Assembly: GCA_029289265.1 (NCBI GenBank)
Contig: JARFTX010000005.1
Location: 1 to 34,451 of the forward strand
Direction: 5' to 3'
Origin: Gammaproteobacteria bacterium
GTDB taxonomy: Bacteria > Pseudomonadota > Gammaproteobacteria > Burkholderiales > Rhodocyclaceae
DNA: 34,451 nt
Under the pieces are notes generated by a model. The model saw only the letters and a list, made by a program, of their open reading frames with translations. It was not told where the DNA came from and did no database searches. The translations under genes were made by a program, and so were the position numbers. Position 1 is the stretch's first letter. Each line of letters opens with the position of its first letter. Positions 1-7,987 of the stretch are shown here, piece by piece.

Positions 1-54
1 CAGCTCGGGGTTGGAAAAGAGGTACTTGTAGCCGGCGTCGTGCTCATTTGTCAT
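1..54 (-). CDS. Rpn family PD-(D/E)XK nuclease/transposase, N-terminal fragment
   Basis: Only the first 18 codons are inside the window. Reading on the minus strand from the ATG at 54-52 gives MTNEHDAGYKYLFSNPEL. The D-x-x-Y-K-x-L-F-S-x-P-E pattern is the usual opening of Rpn-type recombination-promoting nucleases, also annotated as PD-(D/E)XK putative transposases. The catalytic core would lie to the left of position 1, so completeness cannot be judged. Assignment rests on this short signature only. Confidence 0.6.
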   Translation of the reverse strand, partial: MTNEHDAGYKYLFSNPEL

Positions 55-226
55 GCGGCGCATTGTAGCCGCGCAGCAACCTGCGGACAATGCTTCCAGC
101 ATATCCTGGCACCGGCCATCATGCCCAACGACCCGTCCCAAGCATGTATCAAAAGGGCGTCTCGTGCTTCGACCCACTCCAGATCCCGACGCCCGCCCTC
201 CCTGTCCTGATCCGGCTCCGCCCGCC

Positions 227-841
227 CTACCCCCGCAAGAACCGATACAGCGACACCAGAATCCCCGCCGTCGCCCCCCAGATGAAGTAATCCCCCCACG
301 GCATCGCCCAGTACTCGCGCATCCGGCCCTGGTACTCCATGCGGTGGCGCTGGTGGTTGTCCGGGTCCATCAGAAAGGCGAGCGGCACCTCGAAGGCCTC
401 GGCGACCTCGAAGGTGTCGAGCTCGAGCGCGAACGGCGGATGCACCAGCCCCACCACAGGGGAAACCCGGAAACCTGTGCCGGTGCAATAGTCGGGCAAC
501 TCGCCGAGCAGTTCGACGCGGTCGGGATCGAGCCCGATCTCCTCCTCCGTCTCGCGCAGCGCCGTCATCACCGCGGAGACGTCGGTGTCCTCGACCCGCC
601 CGCCGGGGAAGCTGATCTGGCCGGGGTGGTGGTGGAGATGGTCGGTGCGCCGGGTGAGGAGTACGTGCAAGCCGTCGTCGCGGGGGACGAGCGGCACCAG
701 CACGGCAGCCGGGGTCAGTGTGCGGCCGGGGACGTGGCCGTCTTCAACGACTGGCTCATGCCGGAAACGGTGCAGGAAACACTCGCGCAGCGTGGCTGCG
801 TCCATGCACTCACCGACGCGAGGAGAGAACTCGTCACTCAT
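227..841 (-). CDS. Nudix hydrolase, probable CoA pyrophosphatase
   Basis: This 204-residue protein carries a complete Nudix box (G-x5-E-x7-R-E-x2-E-E-x-G) starting at the GGRVED segment near residues 79-101. It is preceded by LLTRRTDHLHHHPGQISFPG, the arrangement of the NudL/YeaB CoA pyrophosphatase group, which cleaves CoA or short acyl-CoA to phosphopantetheine and 3',5'-ADP in the cytoplasm. Length fits the family. The start at 841 gives the N-terminal helix usual for the group; a second ATG 12 codons in is possible. It is a single gene, transcribed away from the pilin cluster on its right. The exact substrate is inferred. Confidence 0.85.
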   Translation of the reverse strand: MSDEFSPRVGECMDAATLRECFLHRFRHEPVVEDGHVPGRTLTPAAVLVPLVPRDDGLHVLLTRRTDHLHHHPGQISFPGGRVEDTDVSAVMTALRETEEEIGLDPDRVELLGELPDYCTGTGFRVSPVVGLVHPPFALELDTFEVAEAFEVPLAFLMDPDNHQRHRMEYQGRMREYWAMPWGDYFIWGATAGILVSLYRFLRG

Positions 842-1145
842 GCTGGGGCGGGAGATTCAACGGTTGCCCGCCAGTATAACCAGCCTCGCCTCCGCTCGCC
901 TCGATGGCATGGCCGACGATGAACACCCGATGACTCAGCAGACAACCCCTCTACGCATCTGACTATTGGGCGTCGCGCCACGCGACGGAATCCGCGGAGC
1001 CCTGCCCTGCTTCGAACACTCCGATGTGCTTGACCGTGCATGAGAACCGCCGCGCCCGAATCATGCATTAGTCATTTCCTTGAAGCTGGGATAAACTTTT
1101 CTTTGTCATATTCAATCTTCCAGAGAAGCGAACCTCGGATTCACG
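842..1145. other. Intergenic stretch before the pilV cluster
   Basis: This 304-bp stretch separates the divergently transcribed Nudix gene and pilV. No open frame in it looks like a real protein. The right end (about 1075-1120) is AT-rich compared with its surroundings and probably carries the promoter of the pilV cluster. I see no sigma-54 -24/-12 pair and no convincing sigma-70 pair. Confidence 0.4.
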
Positions 1146-1610
1146 ATGACTGAACTGACGCATCCTCGTTCGTGCGCGATCATCATCCGGCATCGCGGCG
1201 CCACCCTCATCGAGGTGCTCGTCTCCGTCGTGGTACTCGCCATTGGCTTGCTCGGCATGGCCGGCATGCAAACACAGAGCCTGAAAGGTAACCACAGCGC
1301 GCACTTGCGCTCGCAGGCAACGCTGCTCGCAGCAGATGTCGCCGACCGCATTCGCGCGCGTGCCGACACGGCGATTGCCGCTGGCGCCTACGCCGACGGT
1401 AGTGCCGATCCCGATCGCGCTGATTGGGACCGGATGGTCGTGGCGCTGCTCGGACAGGGCGCCGTCGGAAATGTCGCGAATATCGGTGGCCGGCGCTTCC
1501 GCGTCACGATCACGTGGGCGGATGAGCGCGGCTGCATCAGGAATGGCGCAGGCCATTGCACCGAACCCGACGCTGGCATGCTGAGCTTCGTCTACGACAC
1601 GGAAATATGA
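1146..1610 (+). CDS. pilV: Type IV pilus minor pilin PilV
   Basis: The 154-residue prepilin has a short basic leader ending in RHRG, then the mature N-terminus ATLIEVLVSVVVLAIGLLGM. Cleavage by prepilin peptidase PilD after Gly and the Glu at mature position 5 are both evident. ATLIEVL...GLLGMAGMQ is the PilV signature. PilV is one of the low-abundance pilins that prime pilus assembly in the inner membrane and sit near the pilus tip. It is the first gene of a compact cluster: its stop overlaps the pilW start (ATGA), indicating translational coupling. The ribosome-binding site is weak. Confidence 0.88.
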   Translation: MTELTHPRSCAIIIRHRGATLIEVLVSVVVLAIGLLGMAGMQTQSLKGNHSAHLRSQATLLAADVADRIRARADTAIAAGAYADGSADPDRADWDRMVVALLGQGAVGNVANIGGRRFRVTITWADERGCIRNGAGHCTEPDAGMLSFVYDTEI

Positions 1611-2347
1611 CAACCAGGACACCCTTCAACCAAGCAGGGCTGACCCTCGTCGAGTTGCTGGTCGGCACGACCCTCGGACTGCTCCTGCTCACCGGGGTAA
1701 CTCAAGCCTTCCTCAGCAGCAAGCAGACCTTTCGCGCGAACGAGGCGCTGTCGCGAATGCAGGAGAGCGGGCGGTTTGCGACGGCATTCATCGCTGGAGA
1801 GTTGCGCAAAGCGGGCTTCAGGCCGGACGTTGCATTGCCGCTCGACGAGCACTTCGTTGACGCTCCGCCCTTCGGCCCCGGTTCGGTGATCGTCGGCAAC
1901 AGCAACTCACTCAAGGTCCGCTATTGGGGGAGCGACGACGGCAACGTGCTCGATTGCAAAGGGACCGCATTTGCGGGAAACGTACTGGCCACCATGACCA
2001 TCGACGTCACCAACGGCAGCCTTCGATGCGCAAGCTCCCTTGGCGGCGGCGCACAGCCCCTGATCGACGGCATCGAGCACGTCACCTTTACCTACGGCCA
2101 AGACACCGACGGCGATTTCGCCATCGACTCGGCCGACGGGGCAGCAGGCTGTCCAATATACCGAACAGCCAATGCAGGCAGCGTCGGCGCAGGCTGCACC
2201 ACGGTGACCGATTGGACTCAAGTGCGAGCCGTGCGGGTAAGCGTCTGCCTCGCGCAGCCCTGCATCGACAGTTCCGACCCGGGCAATCCCAGACCCGGAC
2301 CGTACACGTATGCGGCCACCGTCGGCCTGCGGAACGTACTCAAGTGA
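1607..2347 (+). CDS. pilW: Type IV pilus minor pilin PilW
   Basis: The start chosen is the ATG at 1607, which overlaps the pilV stop and gives a leader of 11 residues (MTTRTPFNQAG). The mature end LTLVELLVGTTLGLLLLTGV has Glu at +5. The downstream pattern (AFLSSKQTFRANEALSRMQESGRFA, then a long Cys-containing globular part) is typical of PilW. An upstream in-frame ATG at 1556 would put 28 residues before the cleavage site and lies inside pilV, so it is rejected. The stop overlaps the GTG start of the next gene. PilW works with PilV, PilX, PilE, FimU and PilY1 in the priming/tip complex. Confidence 0.88.
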   Translation: MTTRTPFNQAGLTLVELLVGTTLGLLLLTGVTQAFLSSKQTFRANEALSRMQESGRFATAFIAGELRKAGFRPDVALPLDEHFVDAPPFGPGSVIVGNSNSLKVRYWGSDDGNVLDCKGTAFAGNVLATMTIDVTNGSLRCASSLGGGAQPLIDGIEHVTFTYGQDTDGDFAIDSADGAAGCPIYRTANAGSVGAGCTTVTDWTQVRAVRVSVCLAQPCIDSSDPGNPRPGPYTYAATVGLRNVLK

Positions 2348-2910
2348 CCATCATTCGCCGCTCAAACGCAGTCGGCCGCAGCCAATCCGGCGCAGTGCTT
2401 GCCATCACCCTCATCATGCTCCTGCTGTTGACCCTCATCGGGGTCACCAGCATGCAGGGCACCGCCCTGGAAGAACGCATGGCCGGAAACGTCCGCGACG
2501 CGAATCTCGCCTTCCAGGCCGGAGAAGCGGGGTTGCGCAGCGGCGAAGCCCTTCTGGCACAGCTTCAGGAACGCCCCGACCTTCAAGACACCCTCTGCAG
2601 CGCGGCAAGCCCCTGCCCGGGCGTCGTCGTGTACGCCGCTGGCATCCTTCCGCCCGACCTCCATCGTCCCGCCGAGAATCCCGCCGGTTGGTGGGCTGGC
2701 GCCGCATTTACCTACTCCGAGGCGATGCAGGCAATCCCGACCCTGCCGCGCTTCCTCATCGAACACCGCCACTTCGTCAGAGACAACCTCAACATCGGGC
2801 ATGAGCCAGTCACAGGCCGTGACATCTATACCGTTTCCACGCGTGCGACAGGCCAGACGGCCGACGCCCAGGTCGTGCTGCAGTCCACCTATTCCAGGCG
2901 CTTCGACTGA
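2344..2910 (+). CDS. pilX: Type IV pilus minor pilin PilX
   Basis: The GTG at 2344 (GTGA overlap with the pilW stop) gives a 188-residue protein. After RSQSG comes AVLAITLIMLLLLTLIGVTS, then MQGTALEERMAGNVRDANLAFQAGEAGL, the diagnostic PilX N-terminal block. The +5 position is hydrophobic rather than Glu, as in PilX/GspK-type pilins, which fits a position at the fibre tip. The frame is open upstream for a long way, but that part only shadows pilW. PilX links the minor pilins to PilY1, which is encoded 13 bp downstream. Confidence 0.85.
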   Translation: MTIIRRSNAVGRSQSGAVLAITLIMLLLLTLIGVTSMQGTALEERMAGNVRDANLAFQAGEAGLRSGEALLAQLQERPDLQDTLCSAASPCPGVVVYAAGILPPDLHRPAENPAGWWAGAAFTYSEAMQAIPTLPRFLIEHRHFVRDNLNIGHEPVTGRDIYTVSTRATGQTADAQVVLQSTYSRRFD

Positions 2911-2923
2911 AGCCGGCCATAAC

Positions 2924-4708
2924 ATGATCACCACCGCAAATGGGGCCGGCTCCCGGTTCATCCTTGCCTCCAGCATCAGCCTCGCAAGCTTGGCAGCCGC
3001 TACACTGGCTCCAGCCGCTCCGCAGAGCATCGCGAACGGGCTGCTCGACACCTCCTCGTCCGTAGAGGCTAGTTCGCCGCCCATCCTCCACATCCACGGA
3101 TGGATGCCAACCCTCGGCGAGTTCGCCGACGACTTCCTCTCCGCGCCCGTGTTGGTTGGCGAACCCTCCCTTCGCTACCCCGACAGACTCGAACCAGGCG
3201 CCCGGTATTCGGAGTTCAAGTCGCGCCTGGTGAACCGTGACAAAACGATCTACGTCGGCGCCACCGATGGCAGGCTTCACGCCATCAACGCCGCGACCGG
3301 TACGGAGCAGTTCACGTACGTTCCCTCGCTGCTGACCGGCGGACTCGCCGACCTTGCGTCAACCGAGCACTCCCCTCGCTACTGCCTCAGCAGTTCACCG
3401 ACCATAGTCGACGCGTACATCGAAGGCTCCTGGCGCACCGTCCTTGCAGCGGGACTCAACAACGGCGGCCAGGGCATCTACGCACTCGACGTCACCCATC
3501 CATCGAACCTCACGGAAAGCATCCCGGCAGACCTCGCCCTGTGGGAGTTTACCGACGCCGACGACCCCGATCTCGGCTATATCCACGGCCAACCGGCGAT
3601 CGTCAAGCTTCAGAACGGCGTGTGGGCAGGTGTCTTCGGCAACGGCTACAACAACACGGCCGCCGATGCGAATCCGAGTACGACTGGAAACGCCGTGCTC
3701 TACGTCGTCGATCTGCGCGATGGCAATCTCATCAAGAAGCTCGATACCGGTGCGGGCATCGCCTACGACCCGACTGGCCAGAATCAGCCGAACGGGCTGG
3801 CGACCGTCGCGGCCGTCGACCTCGATGGCGATTTTGTAGCGGATGCGATCTACGCCGGGGACTTGTTCGGAAACCTGTGGAAGTTCGATTTCAGCGGCCC
3901 CACGGTCGCCTCATGGACGATCGCTCATGGCGGAGCACCGCTCTTCACCGCTTGCGGCGGCTCGACATGCACCACGGGCATCTCGAGCAATCGCCAACCT
4001 ATCACCACCCGGCCGACGGTCGGCCGACACCCTACGGGAACCGGCGTACTCGTCTACTTCGGCACCGGCAAGCACCTTGACGCAGCCGACTCGACCACCA
4101 CCGACTTGCAGAGCTTCTATGCCCTGTGGGATGCCGGCGAAGCCGTGAGCGGAAGGGATAGCCTGCTCAGCCAGAGCATCACCCACGAATTCTCGACCAC
4201 CGTTGGCGACGCCGCCTTTGAACTGCGCGCAACAACCAATAATGCGGTGGACTGGGCGGTCCACAAGGGCTGGTATCTCGACCTTGTCTCACCATTCAGC
4301 GGCAATCAAGGCGAACGCCAGATCACCAACGCCGTGCTGCGCAGCAACCGGATCATCTTCACAACCGCCATCCCAGGCAGCACACCCTGCACGCCCGGCG
4401 GCCAGACTTGGCTGATGGAACTCGATGCGAGGACGGGTGCTCGGCTCTCGCACGCGCCCTTCGACCTCGACCGCAATGGAAGATTCACCACCGCGGATCA
4501 CGTGACCGTCACCATTGCCGGCGTGCCAACCACGATTTCCACATCAGGGATGAAGATGCCCGGGGGAAGCGCCTCAGCACCGATCGTCGTGCCATTGCCC
4601 GACAGCGAGGTGAAGTGCATGTCCACCTCAGCCGGCATGACTTGCATTCCCGGGAATCCCGGCCCGCGGGACACGGGGCGGCAAAGCTGGCGGCAACTGG
4701 GCCGATGA
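2924..4708 (+). CDS. pilY1: PilY1/PilC-type pilus tip adhesin, short form
   Basis: From the ATG at 2924 the protein has 594 residues. A possible signal peptide ([23 protein letters not shown]) is followed by the C-terminal beta-propeller of PilY1: [17 protein letters not shown], the [15 protein letters not shown] segment, an EF-hand-like calcium loop (D-L-D-G-D-F-V-A-D, about residues 299-307) followed by [13 protein letters not shown], and a late [14 protein letters not shown] segment. PilY1 proteins are usually 1000 residues or more, with an N-terminal von Willebrand A-like part. That part is absent here, and no frameshifted remnant is visible upstream. The protein may still support pilus extension through the calcium-dependent propeller. 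In-frame starts at 2801 and later would lie within pilX. Confidence 0.85.
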   Translation: MITTANGAGSRFILASSISLASLAAATLAPAAPQSIANGLLDTSSSVEASSPPILHIHGWMPTLGEFADDFLSAPVLVGEPSLRYPDRLEPGARYSEFKSRLVNRDKTIYVGATDGRLHAINAATGTEQFTYVPSLLTGGLADLASTEHSPRYCLSSSPTIVDAYIEGSWRTVLAAGLNNGGQGIYALDVTHPSNLTESIPADLALWEFTDADDPDLGYIHGQPAIVKLQNGVWAGVFGNGYNNTAADANPSTTGNAVLYVVDLRDGNLIKKLDTGAGIAYDPTGQNQPNGLATVAAVDLDGDFVADAIYAGDLFGNLWKFDFSGPTVASWTIAHGGAPLFTACGGSTCTTGISSNRQPITTRPTVGRHPTGTGVLVYFGTGKHLDAADSTTTDLQSFYALWDAGEAVSGRDSLLSQSITHEFSTTVGDAAFELRATTNNAVDWAVHKGWYLDLVSPFSGNQGERQITNAVLRSNRIIFTTAIPGSTPCTPGGQTWLMELDARTGARLSHAPFDLDRNGRFTTADHVTVTIAGVPTTISTSGMKMPGGSASAPIVVPLPDSEVKCMSTSAGMTCIPGNPGPRDTGRQSWRQLGR

Positions 4709-4773
4709 CTCGACCACGCGCCCTCCAGACCTGGATAGCAACCAATTTGTCCGTTCCCACCCAGAGGCAAACC

Positions 4774-5187
4774 ATGCAATCAGAAACGCGCGGCTTCACC
4801 CTGATCGAACTGATGATCGTCGTCGCGGTCGTCGCGATCCTCGCATCTGTCGCTTATCCATCCTATCAGGATCACATCCGGAAAGCCCGGCGCGTCGATG
4901 CGCAGACCGCCTTGCTCGAACTCACGCACTTCATGGAGCGCTACTACACGACCCACGGCACATATCTGGGCGCGGTTCTTCCCTTCAACACGGCACCGAG
5001 GGGCGCGGCGACCCCTTTCTACAACCTGACATTCAGCGCCGGCCCTACCGCTACCGCATACACGCTTCAGGCGACTCGAGTCAATGCAATGGCAGACGAT
5101 CCCTGCGGAAATCTCCGCATGTCGAGCACGGGCGCCAGAACCACGGAACTCGCTGCGCTGGACGGAGCACGCTGCTGGCACCGCTGA
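4774..5187 (+). CDS. pilE: Type IV minor pilin PilE
   Basis: A 137-residue prepilin with leader MQSETRG and mature end [20 protein letters not shown] (Glu at +5), then [31 protein letters not shown], the PilE pattern of the pilV-W-X-Y1-E clusters. Two cysteines near the C-terminus (DDPCGNL and ARCWHR) can form the usual disulfide. The ATG at 4774 has an AGAGG ribosome-binding site 8 bases upstream. An in-frame ATG at 4705 overlaps the pilY1 stop and would give a 30-residue leader, which is less likely. It ends the first minor-pilin operon. Confidence 0.85.
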   Translation: MQSETRGFTLIELMIVVAVVAILASVAYPSYQDHIRKARRVDAQTALLELTHFMERYYTTHGTYLGAVLPFNTAPRGAATPFYNLTFSAGPTATAYTLQATRVNAMADDPCGNLRMSSTGARTTELAALDGARCWHR

Positions 5188-5265
5188 GCAATCCTGGACC
5201 CGCTACCGATGAGAGAGACCCGAGTGAAATCCAGGCTCGTGCCCCAGGACACTTGGAAGCCGAGT

Positions 5266-5907
5266 TTAGTGCTTCTTCTCCAAGGTCAACGATCGCCCCT
5301 CCTGACGCATCTCCAGCCGATTGAGCACGCTCATCCCGAGCAGCACAACAGGGAGATCGTTCTCTTGAACGACGCCCTCCACGTTGCGCAGCGTCATCGA
5401 TCCGATCTGTAGCGCATCGATCGTCACCCGCCACGCATCCACGCGACCAGCCGCTGTCATGAGCGTAGCCGGGGTGCCGCGCTCATAGTCGATCCCCACC
5501 CGAGCCGCATCACTCTTGCCGAGCGCGACTAGCGTGGCGCCGGTGTCAACGAGCAACCGGACCGGGGCGCCGTTGATCCTTCCTTCGCTCAGGTAATGGC
5601 CCCGAGCGTCGGCATACAGCACGACACGCGCCGATTCGCTGACCGGCGGGATGCGGATCGCGCTCTGACCCATTGTTGCGCGAGTGCGACGCCCTTCGAT
5701 CTCCAAGATCGCCACGTTGCCTTCGATGGCTACCAGTCTCACCCCTTCCTGCGTCACCGAACCGATTGCGACAATGCGCGGCGTGCCGCCATCGATCTGC
5801 AGCACCGCCCGCGACCCCATGCGGCCGACCAGTTCCACCTCGGTCGCGGCGACAGTGCCACACGCGATCCCCAGCGCTACAGCCGCGCAAGCTGCGAATC
5901 GGCGCAT
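5266..5907 (-). CDS. Retropepsin-like aspartic protease (clan AA, TIGR02281-type), exported
   Basis: The start at 5907 gives a 213-residue protein with a clear signal peptide (MRRFAACAAVALGIACGTVAA). The C-terminal half holds the catalytic LLVDTGATLVAL motif (Asp at about 121), and the later PVVLLGMSVLNRLE segment is the conserved hydrophobic-Gly flap/psi-loop signature of single-domain aspartic proteases. One such lobe must dimerise to be active. The N-terminal part (VELVGRMGSRAVLQIDGG...) resembles a small beta domain. It sits between the two minor-pilin groups on the opposite strand. Further upstream ATGs (5934, 5967) would spoil the signal peptide. The substrate is unknown. Confidence 0.8.
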   Translation of the reverse strand: MRRFAACAAVALGIACGTVAATEVELVGRMGSRAVLQIDGGTPRIVAIGSVTQEGVRLVAIEGNVAILEIEGRRTRATMGQSAIRIPPVSESARVVLYADARGHYLSEGRINGAPVRLLVDTGATLVALGKSDAARVGIDYERGTPATLMTAAGRVDAWRVTIDALQIGSMTLRNVEGVVQENDLPVVLLGMSVLNRLEMRQEGRSLTLEKKH

Positions 5908-6078
5908 GATGGCCGACCGAAGCGGATTCGGCATGACAAAACGACAATGGGAAGGGAGATATCGCAATTCAAGTCCAATTTGTATACCGTGCGCCTTGCC
6001 GCCGATCGGGTCGCGCCTACTCCATCAAGGAATTTCGGCCTCCCGTCCAACCACCCATACTGCCCCACACCACGCGTT

Positions 6079-6492
6079 TCACCAGCATTCCGGCGGCGTT
6101 CTGGCCTCACCACCTTGGCTAACCCTCAATTGAATGGTTTGGCAAGCCACGACGTCACGCTCCTGTCTTCCTCCTGCGGTCGCTGTCGCGCGCACCGTGA
6201 ATTCGCCGCGGCCTGCCTCCGTAACCTGCAGCTGGTACAAGCCACGTTCGGAAGCTGCGTTGACGCCAAGCGTCCCGAGGTCTGGCGCATACGAACCAGC
6301 GCTCATTCGGAATCGCTCCTGCGCAAGTTGCACCGCCATCAACGCGGCTCTGGCCTCGCTTCGGTCCGAACGCACGATGAAACTGACGAAACTCGGATAA
6401 GCGATTGCCGCCAGGATGCCGACCACCGCTATGACCACTATCAACTCGAGCAAGGTGAATCCTCGCTCCCTATCACGTGCCACGTCGCGCAT
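6079..6492 (-). CDS. Type IV pilin-like protein, PilE family
   Basis: A 137-residue prepilin with leader MRDVARDRERG and mature end FTLLELIVVIAVVGILAAIA (Glu at +5), followed by YPSFVSFIVRSDRSEARAALMAVQLAQERFRMSAGSYA, a PilE-like arrangement. One cysteine lies in the VACQTIQL segment and one is the penultimate residue (PECW). It is transcribed alone on the minus strand, head to head with the second minor-pilin cluster. It could be the PilE equivalent of that cluster, which lacks one of its own. Confidence 0.8.
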   Translation of the reverse strand: MRDVARDRERGFTLLELIVVIAVVGILAAIAYPSFVSFIVRSDRSEARAALMAVQLAQERFRMSAGSYAPDLGTLGVNAASERGLYQLQVTEAGRGEFTVRATATAGGRQERDVVACQTIQLRVSQGGEARTPPECW

Positions 6493-6660
6493 CGTCGGCG
6501 CCTCCGCTCCCGGCCTGGAACAGTCCGTCCGCAGCCATAACCTGTACCACAGTTGTATTTCATACGTAACTTATCACTTATCACAGCCTCATCGAGCGCC
6601 ACTCGTCAGTCGACGAAAACCATCCGTCACCCTATCCTCCTGCACAAGACTCGGCATCGC

Positions 6661-6678
6661 TAGCATGAGGTCATGCTA
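6661..6678. promoter_or_regulatory. Perfect 8-bp palindrome upstream of fimT
   Basis: TAGCATGA-GG-TCATGCTA is a perfect 8+8 inverted repeat with a 2-base centre, 23 bases before the fimT start codon, inside the intergenic region shared by the divergent pilin genes. It could be an operator or a 5'-leader hairpin. It does not match CRP/Vfr or FNR sites. Confidence 0.4.
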
Positions 6679-6701
6679 TCTCCGCTGAAACTGCAACCAC
6701 C

Positions 6702-7286
6702 ATGCTCCGCAAGACGCGCTCCGGCTTCACGCTGATCGAACTCCTGATCACGATCGTCGTGCTGACCATCCTGGTCTCGCTCGCCGTGCCCTCTTTTCTG
6801 GACACGCTCGACAGACGCCGGGTCATCAACGCCACCAATGCCCTCGCTGACCAGGTCCAGCAGGCGCGTTCGGTGTCCATCGCGCGCAATCAGGAAGTCA
6901 GCATGATCTTTCGAAGCGCAAGCGGCACGAACTGGTGCTTTGGCTTGACCGACGATGGAGACTGTGACTGCAACGAAACCGATAGCACATCAGCTGACGC
7001 TTGCACGGTCGGGATACCCGACCCAACATCAGTGGACCGGGTCATGGTACGTGCGACAAGTGCTGGGTACCCGGGAGTCTCATTAACCGTTGACTCGGGG
7101 GCTCCGCTGACCCTTACCTTCGAGCCCACCCGCGGGATTCGTACGGACGGAGCCGCGCCCATAGAGTTGCTCTCGTTTGCGTCCCCGCGGGGACTTCAGA
7201 CCCGGGTGAGCGTAAACATACTCGGGCGCGTGACAACCTGCTCACCATCCGATCACACCCTGCTTGGAGGCATAAGCCCATGCTGA
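6702..7286 (+). CDS. Type IV minor pilin, FimT/FimU (GspH-like)
   Basis: A 194-residue prepilin: leader MLRKTRSG, mature end FTLIELLITIVVLTILVSLA with Glu at +5, then VPSFLDTLDRRRVINATNALADQVQQARSVSIARNQEV, the GspH/FimT pattern with its helix-linked R-S-x-A-I-x-R-N segment. The globular part contains a cluster of Cys and Asp residues (DDGDCDCNETDSTSADAC). It is the first gene of the second minor-pilin operon. Its last 7 bases overlap the next start. Confidence 0.85.
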   Translation: MLRKTRSGFTLIELLITIVVLTILVSLAVPSFLDTLDRRRVINATNALADQVQQARSVSIARNQEVSMIFRSASGTNWCFGLTDDGDCDCNETDSTSADACTVGIPDPTSVDRVMVRATSAGYPGVSLTVDSGAPLTLTFEPTRGIRTDGAAPIELLSFASPRGLQTRVSVNILGRVTTCSPSDHTLLGGISPC

Positions 7287-7984
7287 CCAAAACGCCTCGT
7301 CACGGGCTCGCAGGTGGCTTCACGCTCATCGAACTCCTCGTCGGACTTGCCGTTGGAATGATTGTACTCACCGGAATCGTGTACTCATGGTCAGTGGCCG
7401 TGCGCAACAACACCTACGTGCTCAGCGTCACCGCGCTGAACAACGATTTACGGTCAATCATGCATCTGGTGACCCGTGACCTTAGGCGTGCGACAGCCTC
7501 GAATGTCGACGAAGAAACCGTCGAGATCGGACTCGGCGGAAGCTGTGTCGCATTCAACGCTCACATGGCACCGGAGGACATCCCGCCCGAGGCAATCCCC
7601 AGCGTTGCTGACGGCACGCTCGTCCCTTCCGGCTATCGCCTGACCGCTGGCCGTTTTCAGATGTGGTACTCGGATGCCGATCCACCCGCCGAGTCCTTCG
7701 GTAGATGTGCCGAAAACGATCCTGAATGGACCAGTGTCATGGAAAACGGCGATCGCGGAGTCACCATCACATCTTTTGTCGTGAATACACAGAACTCCAG
7801 ATGTCTGGCTCTCGACGACCCGAATATCGAGTCGGCCGGACGCTGCGCGGATGATGCGACCAATCGCGTCGAGCTACTGCTGATCGATGTCACTCTGGAG
7901 GGGTCCATCTCCTTGGCCGGAGAGACTCGGCTGTTCTCCTTCACTGACTCGATCAAGATCCGCAATGACAGGGTGTTGAACTAG
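7280..7984 (+). CDS. Minor pilin, PilW-like
   Basis: A 234-residue prepilin with leader MLTKTPRHGLAGG and mature end FTLIELLVGLAVGMIVLTGI (Glu at +5), then VYSWSVAVRNNTYVLSVTALNNDLRSIMHLVTRDLRRA, the PilW-type helix with the R-D-L-R-R element. It differs strongly from the first PilW in the window, so it is not a recent duplicate. It overlaps fimT upstream, and the PilX-like gene begins 3 bases after its stop, so the genes are translationally linked. Confidence 0.82.
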   Translation: MLTKTPRHGLAGGFTLIELLVGLAVGMIVLTGIVYSWSVAVRNNTYVLSVTALNNDLRSIMHLVTRDLRRATASNVDEETVEIGLGGSCVAFNAHMAPEDIPPEAIPSVADGTLVPSGYRLTAGRFQMWYSDADPPAESFGRCAENDPEWTSVMENGDRGVTITSFVVNTQNSRCLALDDPNIESAGRCADDATNRVELLLIDVTLEGSISLAGETRLFSFTDSIKIRNDRVLN

Positions 7985-7987
7985 GAG

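Noticed and set aside
51-488. Long minus-strand open frame overlapping the Nudix gene
   Set aside because: It is a frame shadow rich in Arg/Gly/Ala without family motifs; the Nudix reading has a complete catalytic box.
1030-1095. Sigma-70 promoter for pilV (TTGACC near 1030 or GATAAA near 1090)
   Set aside because: No pairing of a good -35 with a good -10 at 16-18 bp spacing.
4705-4773. Upstream ATG for pilE overlapping the pilY1 stop
   Set aside because: It gives a 30-residue prepilin leader, and the ATG at 4774 has a much better ribosome-binding site and a normal short leader.
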